Assembly (NCBI GenBank): GCA_049514735.1
Contig: JBEKUT010000638.1
Coordinates: 1 to 5,099, forward strand
Length of the DNA: 5,099 bases
From: JAICMB01 sp049514735
Lineage (GTDB): Bacteria > Acidobacteriota > Terriglobia > Bryobacterales > Bryobacteraceae
Direction: 5' to 3'
Shown here: one piece after another, positions 1-5,099 of the stretch
Numbering within the stretch: the stretch's first letter is position 1
How the letters are laid out: each line of letters opens with the position of its first letter
The notes under the pieces: generated by a model
Database searches by the model: none
Seen by the model: the letters and a program-made list of their open reading frames with translations, nothing else
What the model was told of the DNA's origin: nothing
Position numbers and translations under genes: made by a program

Positions 1-158
1 GCGAGATATTCTCGATTCATCTCGCGGGCCAGAACCGCATACGCTGAAAGAACCGCCGTGAAACCAGCGATTCCGACAGCGACCGCGAACACCACCAAGA
101 CCGTGCGCGTGCCCTCCTGCGATAAATCCCGGAGCGCTTTCCACTGCCTTGCGGTCAT
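1..158 (-). CDS. FtsX/MacB-type ABC transporter permease, N-terminal fragment (runs off left edge)
   Basis: Only the first 52 codons are in the window, read from ATG at 158 down to the edge. The fragment begins MTARQWKALRDLSQEG, a short amphipathic cytoplasmic segment. A hydrophobic stretch at about residues 19-46 (TVLVVFAVAVGIAGF and onward) follows and should be the first membrane helix. 'ALRDL...RTVLVV..AVGIAGFTAVLSAYA' is the typical opening of large FtsX-domain permeases paired with MacB/LolD ATPases. These usually have several hundred residues with periplasmic domains, none of which can be seen here. The start overlaps the ATPase stop (ATGA, 155-158), so the two are translationally coupled and very probably form one inner-membrane exporter. 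The substrate (lipoprotein, antibiotic, peptide or other) cannot be deduced. No strong Shine-Dalgarno precedes the ATG, which fits coupling. Confidence 0.85.
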   Translation of the reverse strand, partial: MTARQWKALRDLSQEGTRTVLVVFAVAVGIAGFTAVLSAYAVLAREMNREYL

Positions 159-844
159 TGTGAAATTACCGATCCATCCGCGAGTTCCACGCCCCGGTCG
201 ATCAGTCCCGAGAGTTCCCGCTCGTGGGTCACAACCACTACGGTCCTGCCATCGGCCGCAAGTCTTGCAAAGAGCCGCATGATGGCAGCGCCGGTCTGTG
301 AGTCGAGATTTCCCGTCGGCTCGTCGGCCAGAATTACCGGCGGATCGTTGGCGAGGGCGCGAGCAATGGCGACGCGCTGCTGCTGCCCACCCGAGAGGGT
401 CGCCGGCAATTTATCCGCTTGGTCGGCCACGCCGACATCGTCCAGTAGTTCGAGCGCTCGACTCAGCCGCTGTTGCGCGGGAAGCGATTTTCGGAAGTCC
501 ATCGGCAGCATGACATTTTCGGCCGCCGTCAGCGTGGGCAATAATTGAAAAAACTGGAACACAAACCCGACGTTCTGACCGCGCCATTGGCAGAGACGGC
601 TTTCGCTCATGGTCTCGATCGCCGTGCCCCCGACTACTACGGAACCCGATGACGGGCGATCGATGCCGCCGAGCATGTTAAGCAGCGTGGACTTGCCGCT
701 TCCGGACTTGCCGTTAATCGCGACGAAATCGCCGGGTCCGATCTCGAGGCTGATGTCTCGCAGCGCTTCAAATGCGCCAGCGGGGGTTGCGTACGATTTG
801 TTCAGATGCTGTATTCGGATCACGATAGGCCTATCCTGAAACAT
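155..844 (-). CDS. ABC transporter ATP-binding protein, MacB/LolD family
   Basis: This is a complete 229-residue nucleotide-binding subunit that would power the FtsX-type permease encoded just downstream. Numbered from ATG 844, the motifs are: Walker A GKSGSGKST at 45-53, Q-loop Gln97 in FVFQFFQLLP, ABC signature LSGGQQQR at 150-157, Walker B VILADEP at 170-176, D-loop GNLD at 178-181 and H-loop His207 in VVVVTHE. The FQLLPTLTAAENVMLP and DEPTGNLDSQTG stretches are typical of the MacB/LolD/FtsE group, which couples ATP hydrolysis to mechanotransmission or lipoprotein release rather than pore transport. Every catalytic residue is present. The start is uncertain. ATG 844 lacks a Shine-Dalgarno. 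An in-frame GTG at 823 would give MIRIQHLNKSY, the usual family opening, and has AGGATAGG a few bases upstream. A TTG at 892 would run through the putative operator and is unlikely. The gene is divergent from the response regulator, a common arrangement for a regulated exporter. Confidence 0.93.
   Translation of the reverse strand: MFQDRPIVIRIQHLNKSYATPAGAFEALRDISLEIGPGDFVAINGKSGSGKSTLLNMLGGIDRPSSGSVVVGGTAIETMSESRLCQWRGQNVGFVFQFFQLLPTLTAAENVMLPMDFRKSLPAQQRLSRALELLDDVGVADQADKLPATLSGGQQQRVAIARALANDPPVILADEPTGNLDSQTGAAIMRLFARLAADGRTVVVVTHERELSGLIDRGVELADGSVISQ
824..835. repeat. Perfect 12-bp palindrome GATAGGCCTATC at the ATPase gene start
   Basis: GATAGGCCTATC equals its own reverse complement. 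It lies directly upstream of the alternative GTG start (823) of the ABC ATPase and inside the coding region if ATG 844 is used. It could be a protein-binding site or a chance palindrome. With no loop it is not a good RNA hairpin. On the minus strand it contributes the AGG part of the Shine-Dalgarno-like AGGATAGG. Confidence 0.4.
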
Positions 845-850
845 CGCGTC

Positions 851-890
851 TGAATGGAACCTGAATGGCGCGTTCAGCCTCCGTTCATCC
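851..890. promoter_or_regulatory. Operator-like palindrome with 11-bp-spaced half-sites, probably bound by the adjacent OmpR-type regulator
   Basis: TGAATGG occurs at 851-857 and again 11 bp later at 862-868. TTCAGCC (873-879) and TTCATCC (884-890) follow, also 11 bp apart. The two pairs face each other about position 869. Between 851 and 887, 13 of 18 base pairs are symmetric, including the exact arms CTGAA/TTCAG (861-865 and 873-877). Tandem sites with 11-bp period are the known binding format of OmpR/PhoB-family dimers, and a regulator of exactly that family is encoded next to it. The position between the divergent exporter and regulator suggests control of both, including autoregulation. 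The binding protein is inferred. The repeats are seen directly. Confidence 0.65.
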
Positions 891-899
891 AAATCGCGC

Positions 900-905
900 T
901 ATAAA
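900..905 (+). promoter_or_regulatory. Candidate -10 box (TATAAA) for the response regulator
   Basis: TATAAAT starts at 900, 9 bp after the last TTCATCC half-site. The expected -35 position (about 877-882, GCCTCC) does not resemble TTGACA, as is common for promoters where an OmpR-family activator replaces the -35 contact. Transcription would begin near 912-913, at or next to the proposed TTG start codon, so the message could be leaderless. A single hexamer match is weak evidence on its own. Confidence 0.4.
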
Positions 906-912
906 TGTTTGG

Positions 913-1575
913 TTGCGAGTTCTGGTGGTAGAAGACGAGGAGTTGCTGTCCCGGCAGCTCTTAAGAGCGCTTAGTGAAGCCGGATATGCCGTCGATTGCG
1001 CGCAGGACGGCGAGCGAGCCGATTTTCTGGGGCAGACCGAACAGTACGACGTGGTCGTGTTGGATCTCGGGCTGCCCAAGGTGGATGGCTTAACGCTGCT
1101 GCGCCGCTGGCGGGAAGCGGGGATTTTTGTGCCCGTGCTGATCTTGACGGCGCGCGGAAGCTGGCATGAAAAAGTCCATGGCATCGATGGCGGAGCGGAC
1201 GACTATGTATCAAAACCGTTCCGCATGGAAGAATTGCTCGCTCGCCTGCGGGCTTTGATCCGCCGCTCCAGCGGTCTCGCTCAGGCTGAAATTCGCTGCG
1301 GCACACTGGCGCTCGATGCGCGTGCCGCGCGGGTCTCTGTTGCCGGCGTGCCTGTGAAACTGACCAGTCACGAATTCCGCGTACTCTCATATTTAATGCA
1401 TCATCGCGAGAGAGTGGTATCGCGAGCTGAGCTGACGGAACATATCTACGCGCAGGATTTCGACCGGGATTCGAACACCGTTGAGGTCTTCATAGGACGG
1501 CTCCGAAGAAAACTCGGGCCGTCTTTTATAGAAACAGTGCGCGGGTTAGGGTATCGCATGAAGGAGTCCTCGTGA
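913..1575 (+). CDS. Two-component response regulator, OmpR/PhoB (PhoP/QseB-like) family
   Basis: This is a DNA-binding response regulator of 220 residues, the normal length for the family. The receiver domain spans residues 1-115, with the acidic pair Glu7/Asp8 (VVEDEE), phosphoacceptor Asp51 (VVVLDLGLP), Thr79 (LILTA) and Lys101 (YVSKPF), all intact. The winged-helix effector domain spans about 125-218, with LTSHEFRVLSYLM, the recognition-helix stretch FDRDSNTVEVFIGRLRRKLG and the closing hairpin IETVRGLGYRM. This wording is closest to PhoP/QseB-type regulators. The start is placed at TTG 913 because it gives MRVLVVEDEE, the standard opening. ATG 865 would add 16 unconserved residues and would start inside the operator palindrome. 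The stop overlaps the GTG start of the sensor kinase. The natural partner kinase is broken here, so activation may depend on another kinase or a small phosphodonor (inference). The likely targets are this gene and the divergent exporter. Confidence 0.94.
   Translation: MRVLVVEDEELLSRQLLRALSEAGYAVDCAQDGERADFLGQTEQYDVVVLDLGLPKVDGLTLLRRWREAGIFVPVLILTARGSWHEKVHGIDGGADDYVSKPFRMEELLARLRALIRRSSGLAQAEIRCGTLALDARAARVSVAGVPVKLTSHEFRVLSYLMHHRERVVSRAELTEHIYAQDFDRDSNTVEVFIGRLRRKLGPSFIETVRGLGYRMKESS
1561..1566 (+). promoter_or_regulatory. Shine-Dalgarno AAGGAG for the sensor kinase, deciding its GTG start
   Basis: AAGGAG lies inside the last codons of the response regulator, 5 nt ahead of GTG 1572 and 11 nt ahead of ATG 1578. 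The spacing favours the GTG. That GTG overlaps the regulator stop as GTGA (1572-1575), so the two are translationally coupled. Confidence 0.7.
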
Positions 1576-1784
1576 CCATGTTGCGCTCGCTTCGTTCGCG
1601 CCTGGTTGTGGCGTCGCTGCTTTGGACCAGCGGACTGCTCGCCCTGATGCACATGTTCTCGATGTTGTTCATACACGTCTTGCCGGCCACACTCAAGTTC
1701 GGGTTCGGTTGGCCAATACTTGGGGGCTTAATCCTGATGGCGGCCGGATTGACCGGACTTCGCAGTGGGCAGTGCAGCCGTTGA
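1572..1784 (+). CDS. Membrane-anchor fragment of the broken sensor kinase
   Basis: This is a 70-residue product as the DNA stands. A basic N-terminus (MLRSLRSR) precedes a first hydrophobic helix at about 11-34 (LVVASLLWTSGLLALMH...). A very short external loop at about 35-46 and a second helix at about 47-62 (WPILGGLILMAAGL) follow. Residues up to GLRSG (66) look native. The last four, QCSR, come from the wrong frame before TGA 1782-1784. The loop of about a dozen residues leaves no room for a folded periplasmic sensor domain, so the intact ancestor probably sensed inside the membrane or through a partner protein. Start choice rests on the AAGGAG Shine-Dalgarno and the GTGA overlap with the regulator. 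Confidence 0.6.
   Translation: MTMLRSLRSRLVVASLLWTSGLLALMHMFSMLFIHVLPATLKFGFGWPILGGLILMAAGLTGLRSGQCSR
1762..1775 (+). repeat. 7-bp tandem near-duplicate (GCAGTGG/GCAGTGC) at the kinase break
   Basis: GCAGTGG (1762-1768) is followed at once by GCAGTGC (1769-1775), six of seven bases identical. It lies exactly where the reading frame changes and the HAMP segment is missing, as expected for a deletion or slippage event at short homology. A simple 7-bp duplication alone would shift the frame the other way, so it cannot be the whole explanation. Confidence 0.5.
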
Positions 1785-2470
1785 TCGACGATCTGAATGC
1801 GCTTCTGGACGATCGTGAAAAGGCCGTCAAGCGTGCGTTGGCCACGGCGGGCGATTTGGCGCACGGGCTCAAGACGCCGCTCGCGGTCCTGGCGCAGGAA
1901 GCGGAACGGCTGGGCGCCAACGGCGATCCCGAACTATCGGCTGGGATCGCGCAGCAGGTGGAACGAATGCGCCGTCAAGTGGACTATCATCTGGCCCGGG
2001 CGCGGGCCGCCGCCTCCGGAGTTACGCTCAACGTACATTGCCCGGTGGCGGCATCCGCCGAAGGATTGGCGCGCACGATGTTGAAGCTTTATGCCGGCCG
2101 CTCGCTCGCGATCGGCGTGCATGTCCCAGCGGACCACTCCGTTCGCGTCCAGCGCGAAGACCTGGACGAAATGCTCGGCAACCTTCTCGACAATGCGTGC
2201 AAATGGGCCACCTCACGCGTCACCGTGGAGACAGCCCGACGGGAAAATTCCATTGCCGTTAGTGTCGACGACGACGGACCCGGCTTGGCTCGGCCGCTGC
2301 GAACGCTGGTGTTGCAGAGAGGCGTACGAGCCGACGAAGCGGCCGCGGGTTCCGGGCTTGGTCTGGCGATTGTCCGCGATCTCGCGGAACTCTACGGTGG
2401 CTCTATTTCGCTCGAAGGCTCGCCGTGCGGCGGCGTTCGCGCTTTACTGGTTCTACCATCCTGGCGGTAG
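1772..2470 (+). CDS. Histidine kinase catalytic core (HisKA + HATPase_c), separated from its membrane anchor
   Basis: An open frame covers 1622-2470, but only the part from about 1772 has kinase sequence. From GTG 1772 it would make 232 residues. The dimerisation/phosphoacceptor helix carries AGDLAHGLKTPLAVL with the phosphorylated His31 (codon 1862-1864), an H-box variant with Gly-Leu-Lys after the His. The ATP-binding domain has an N box EMLGNLLDNACKWA (Asn137, Asn141), a G1 box VDDDGPGL starting near residue 165 and a G2 box GSGLGLAIVRDLAELYGG starting at 193. All residues needed for autophosphorylation are present. If translated alone (GTG 1772, or TTG 1781 overlapping the upstream TGA), it would be a soluble kinase without signal input. 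It might stay constitutively active on the regulator or be inert. No good Shine-Dalgarno is visible for it. Confidence 0.7.
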   Translation: MQPLIDDLNALLDDREKAVKRALATAGDLAHGLKTPLAVLAQEAERLGANGDPELSAGIAQQVERMRRQVDYHLARARAAASGVTLNVHCPVAASAEGLARTMLKLYAGRSLAIGVHVPADHSVRVQREDLDEMLGNLLDNACKWATSRVTVETARRENSIAVSVDDDGPGLARPLRTLVLQRGVRADEAAAGSGLGLAIVRDLAELYGGSISLEGSPCGGVRALLVLPSWR

Positions 2471-2486
2471 CTATAACAGATTTCCG

Positions 2487-4817
2487 CTAAGGGGCCACCG
2501 ACAACGTATATACATTCGGAGAAGTAGATATCTTCAACTGACTCTCCCCGCTCGCCCCAATGGGAACTAAAAAGTTAAGCTGGCACAGGCCGGGGCCCAC
2601 TCTCGCGGAGGAAAGCACCGCAGCCACATTCCCATTCAGCGTAATCGCCGGACTCGAGCAGTCTCCCGTACCCCAGGCGATCACTTCCTCGCCCGGCTGC
2701 GCCGGAATCAGCCCCGCGCTGCCCGGCCCCACCAGACTGTAGTCGGCGTGAGTGATCTCCGGCAGTGAGACTCCGTTCGATGCGAAGCTGAACAGCTCCA
2801 TGATCCCGCTCCCGATGTTTATGGTCGCCGGCGGGGAAGCCTGCCCATCCACAGTAACTACGACCGGGCACGAGGTCTGTCCCGCAACCGCATCCGGCGT
2901 CAAAGCGTTGAGTTGCCAGCCCGTCACGCCATTACTGACCAGGGGCCCCGAGTTATAGGAAACCACGGCCGGAATCCCGCACACCGTGACGCTAGCGCCG
3001 CCGAGTGTAAACGTGTTTGCGTTGGTCCACTGAGCGGCGTTGCCCAGATTTTGCCCGAAGATCGTGAACCACGTGTCCGGGGGCAAAGCTTCGACTTTAA
3101 GATCAGCCGCATTCACGAGGCCGTTCGATGAAATGGAAGGAGTGGTAGAGAGAGGGCTGCTCGCGAACGCGGGCCACAGAGCGCTGGTTCCGGTATAGGC
3201 CGCCTGCAATTGATAGCCTCCCTGATTCAAAGGAGTGAAGGCAATATTGTATGTGCCGTCGCTGGCTGTCTGCCCGCTGCCGAGAGTCAGTGTGGGCGGT
3301 GCAAAGTTGAGCGTGGCGCGAGAGACCTCCGTGCCGCTTGAGTTCAGGAAAACGAGCGCGAAGTGACCACTGCCGACAGAGGACGGTGACACGCGAGCCC
3401 GGATAGTCAAGCTGTAGCTATCGCCGGGAATGATGGTTAGGGGGCTGGAGTTAACAAATGTTTGTTGGGTGGAAGTAGCGGATATGTGGATCGATGTGCC
3501 GTTCGCGTCGGAACTCGGCTGAACCACCGCGGCGCCATTTCCATCGACTGCCCAACCAGCCAGCCCTTTCTCGAAATTCAAACTGGTCTGGCCACCGGAG
3601 CCTGTGTATTGGAAGGAATAAACATTGATATCTGTGGTGCCCGCATCACCGCATGCATTTATGCAGATCTGGATAACAGCCTGGGCGATGGCGGCTGGCA
3701 CGACGCCGCTGAGAACGTAATTCGCTACGGTCCCGGAGCCGGTCGTAGCCTGCGCGGTCAGCGTTAACGGCGCGGAAGCGAGCGGTCCTCCCTGGCTGCC
3801 GGCCAAACTGCCGGTAGCCTGCGAAGACGAGACATTCAGGGAAAGCTTGGTTCGCTGGCGGAAATAGCTGTCGATAAGATACGTAAGGGCCGTTGGATCG
3901 GTTTCGGGAAGAACGTGGTCCGGATAGGCATACCAGGACTGGAAAATAACATGGCTGGGTATCGTACCGCCTTGCGCTTCCCATTCGGCGTAGTGGTTCT
4001 CCGCATCGTTCATCCATTGGGCGTCCGATAAATCCGTTGTCCAACCGTTGTAGATTATTCCGAAAGGAATGCCCCGCTGCTGGAGCGCCTGGCGCATGCT
4101 TTCCACGCTAGGCTTCCAGTCGACCTGCCAGTTTATATCAAAGTGAAAGAAGGCGAAGGGAGCACCCGCAGCCGCGCGCCACGCATCGATCCCCGCCGTG
4201 TACTGACTGAGCCAGTCCGCTCCACCGGGAACGGGTTCGATGTCTCCAGCAATCACATTCGGAAACACAGTTCTAATCTGGACAAGACTCTGAAACGCGT
4301 TCGCCGCAATTTGTTGCGGGGTCCACTGGCACCCGTTCGGCCCCGTGTACAGTGTGCTTCCGTGGTAGAAGGGCTCATCGAAAGCAACGTATTGAAGATT
4401 GCCGCCCAACTGCAGGATACGGGTGGCCTCAGGGAGCGCCAGCTCTCCCGCGAAACCCTCCACCCCCATCCCGCATGCCGCTGTCGGAGTCAAGGGAGGA
4501 AACTCCACAGCGAGAGCAATGCGATGGCTATTCAGATAGGAGAAGATCTGTTGCAGGGTGGCGTCGGAAAACGAACCGGAAAAAGTAGGACTGAGCATTT
4601 GCGGGTACATCTTGAACACCTGAATCCGGGACGATGCGGTGGTCCAATCCGCGCCGGGAGCAAACAGGTCGAGGTAATCCACGGAACCGATCATATTGTT
4701 CCAAGCCGCCGGAACGATCGGACTAAACCAGATCGTTTGTGTTTGCGTATTAGTGGATTGGGCGGAACTAACTGACCCAATCAAGAAAACCATGAAAAAT
4801 CGACTCAGTATCTGCAT
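2487..4817 (-). CDS. Secreted modular protein: TIM-barrel glycoside-hydrolase-like domain, carbohydrate-binding-like and Ig-like modules, Solibacter-type C-terminal domain
   Basis: A 776-residue exported protein of unknown function. Residues 1-19 form a Sec signal peptide (hydrophobic FFMVFLIGSV, cleavage probable after SSA). Residues 29-320 alternate strand and helix like a TIM barrel. Acidic strand ends such as AVEFPPL (Glu105), VAFDEPFY (Asp147, Glu148), GDIEPVP (Glu194) and FHFDINW (Asp227) resemble glycoside hydrolases, with Glu148 and Glu194 as guesses for catalysis. A linker and small beta segment follow. Residues 412-506 (LNFEKGLAGW..., ...YSLTIRARV...) look like a carbohydrate-binding jelly roll, and 508-558 look Ig-like. 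Residues 562-776 (NGLVNAADLK..., WFTIFGQNLG, LGGASVTVCGIPA, final LCQLNFLVP) match the TIGR03437-like acidobacterial domain. Eight cysteines could form four local disulfides. ATG 4817 is chosen because it gives the signal peptide. No Shine-Dalgarno is clear. The gene follows the Spy-like gene by 21 bp. The substrate is unknown. Confidence 0.85.
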   Translation of the reverse strand: MQILSRFFMVFLIGSVSSAQSTNTQTQTIWFSPIVPAAWNNMIGSVDYLDLFAPGADWTTASSRIQVFKMYPQMLSPTFSGSFSDATLQQIFSYLNSHRIALAVEFPPLTPTAACGMGVEGFAGELALPEATRILQLGGNLQYVAFDEPFYHGSTLYTGPNGCQWTPQQIAANAFQSLVQIRTVFPNVIAGDIEPVPGGADWLSQYTAGIDAWRAAAGAPFAFFHFDINWQVDWKPSVESMRQALQQRGIPFGIIYNGWTTDLSDAQWMNDAENHYAEWEAQGGTIPSHVIFQSWYAYPDHVLPETDPTALTYLIDSYFRQRTKLSLNVSSSQATGSLAGSQGGPLASAPLTLTAQATTGSGTVANYVLSGVVPAAIAQAVIQICINACGDAGTTDINVYSFQYTGSGGQTSLNFEKGLAGWAVDGNGAAVVQPSSDANGTSIHISATSTQQTFVNSSPLTIIPGDSYSLTIRARVSPSSVGSGHFALVFLNSSGTEVSRATLNFAPPTLTLGSGQTASDGTYNIAFTPLNQGGYQLQAAYTGTSALWPAFASSPLSTTPSISSNGLVNAADLKVEALPPDTWFTIFGQNLGNAAQWTNANTFTLGGASVTVCGIPAVVSYNSGPLVSNGVTGWQLNALTPDAVAGQTSCPVVVTVDGQASPPATINIGSGIMELFSFASNGVSLPEITHADYSLVGPGSAGLIPAQPGEEVIAWGTGDCSSPAITLNGNVAAVLSSARVGPGLCQLNFLVPIGASGESQLKISTSPNVYTLSVAP

Positions 4818-4838
4818 AAAGAAATCGGCTATATTCAG

Positions 4839-5099
4839 TTACTTCGTTTCGCCACGCAGCGCCTGCAGGCGATGCTGCTGCTCCTCGGTCAGATTGTTCT
4901 TGATGCGGACCAACAGCGAGATTTGAGCGTGCTTGATCTCGCGCTCCGATGCCAGGACTTTATCCAGTTGCGCGGACACCTGAGACTCGTCCGCCTTCGA
5001 CTGCTTCAGCAATCCGATCAATCCCTCCATGGCGTCCTGCAATTGCCATTGCAGTTCCGTGAAGCGCGTTTGGGCCTTCAATATTTCCGCGCGAAGATA
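4839..5099 (-). CDS. Spy/CpxP-like periplasmic protein (LTxxQ / heavy-metal-resistance type), C-terminal part (runs off right edge)
   Basis: The open frame continues through the right edge, so the start is not in the window. The TTG at 5081 is most likely an internal leucine, since YLRAEI precedes it in frame. The visible 86 residues are almost entirely helical and charged. They end with LVRIKNNLTEEQQHRLQALRG, the second LTxxQ motif typical of Spy/CpxP/CnrX-like proteins. In that family the protein is exported and forms a small curved helical dimer that chaperones unfolded envelope proteins or senses metal or envelope stress. The N-terminal signal peptide and first LTxxQ motif would lie outside the window. 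Heptad-like spacing of Leu/Ile/Val from residue 15 onward fits long antiparallel helices. The short gap to the secreted protein downstream suggests co-transcription. Whether the two work together is unknown. Confidence 0.78.
   Translation of the reverse strand, partial: YLRAEILKAQTRFTELQWQLQDAMEGLIGLLKQSKADESQVSAQLDKVLASEREIKHAQISLLVRIKNNLTEEQQHRLQALRGETK

Larger units (their letters stand above)
1572..2470 (+). pseudogene. Sensor histidine kinase (PhoQ/QseC-like) disrupted by frameshift and loss of the HAMP linker
   Basis: This is the whole span of the kinase partnered with the upstream regulator. The membrane part (two helices) is read in the frame of GTG 1572 up to GLRSG at about 1767-1769. 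Recognisable kinase sequence (VQPLIDDLNALL, then the HisKA helix) resumes from 1772 in another frame. Between them, kinases of this kind normally carry a HAMP linker of roughly 30 or more residues in this position, and none is encoded here in any frame. The change therefore looks like a deletion of 3n+1 bases, not a one-base slip. GCAGTGG/GCAGTGC sits at the junction. The rest of the core is undamaged and free of stops, so the event is either recent or the core is still expressed. An assembly or sequencing error is possible for the frame change, less so for the missing HAMP. Confidence 0.72.

Noticed and set aside
845..892. Extended N-terminus of the ATPase from TTG 892
   Set aside because: It would place the operator palindrome inside the gene and add residues not expected before the first ABC strand. 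ATG 844 or GTG 823 fits better.
971..1390. Minus-strand open frame (139 codons) within the response regulator
   Set aside because: It is Arg-rich low-information sequence antisense to a fully intact receiver/winged-helix gene.
1755..1785. Programmed ribosomal frameshift joining the two kinase halves
   Set aside because: There is no slippery heptamer at the junction, and a frameshift would not restore the missing HAMP segment.
2453..2470. Small inverted repeat CTACC...GGTAG at the end of the kinase, possible terminator
   Set aside because: The stem is only 5 bp with an 8-nt loop, and no T-run follows. It lies inside the coding sequence.
2091..2570. Plus-strand open frame (159 codons) overlapping the kinase core
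   Set aside because: The other frame encodes the N, G1 and G2 boxes over the same bases. This frame shows no recognisable motif and runs past the stop into the convergent gene.
4143..4775. Long plus-strand open frame (210 codons) opposite the secreted-protein gene
   Set aside because: It is rich in Arg/Ser/Pro with no domain pattern, as expected for the antisense of a GC-rich gene. The minus-strand frame has a signal peptide and a coherent domain order.
5079..5081. TTG 5081 as a real start of a small 80-residue protein
   Set aside because: The frame stays open to the edge (YLRAEI upstream), and the visible part matches only the C-terminal half of a Spy/CpxP-like protein.

Overview
The window most likely comes from an Acidobacteriota genome of the Solibacter/Bryobacter type. 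The strongest clue is the C-terminal ~215 residues of the large secreted protein. They have the composition and motifs of the 'Solibacter uncharacterized C-terminal domain' (TIGR03437-like), which is common in exported proteins of that group. The GC-rich coding sequence, the MacB-like exporter divergent from a two-component system, and a Spy/CpxP-like gene all fit. This assignment comes from reading motifs, not from a database search.

Left part (1-844, minus strand): the start of an FtsX-type ABC permease runs off the left edge. It is preceded, with an ATGA overlap, by a complete MacB/LolD-type ABC ATPase. Together they form a two-gene exporter operon.

Centre (851-2470, plus strand): an intergenic operator-like palindrome is built from 11-bp-spaced TGAA/TTCA half-sites. 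It separates the exporter from a divergent OmpR-type response regulator (complete) and its sensor kinase. The kinase gene is broken. Its two transmembrane helices are in one frame and its kinase core (HisKA + HATPase) is in another. The HAMP linker that should join them is missing at a junction near 1769-1772, which carries a 7-bp near-duplicate. The sensor is therefore a pseudogene, a split gene, or an assembly error.

Right part (2487-5099, minus strand): a 776-residue secreted modular protein has a signal peptide, a TIM-barrel glycoside-hydrolase-like N-terminal half, a carbohydrate-binding-like jelly roll, an Ig-like segment and the Solibacter C-terminal domain. It sits 21 bp downstream of the C-terminal part of a Spy/CpxP-like (LTxxQ) periplasmic protein that runs off the right edge. 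This pair converges on the kinase gene with only 16 bp between stop codons.

Working model (inference): the regulator controls the divergent exporter and itself through the shared palindrome, and the damaged kinase would leave the regulator without its normal signal input. The secreted protein and Spy-like protein appear to be a separate envelope-related unit. I found no tRNA, rRNA, CRISPR array, transposase or convincing intrinsic terminator.
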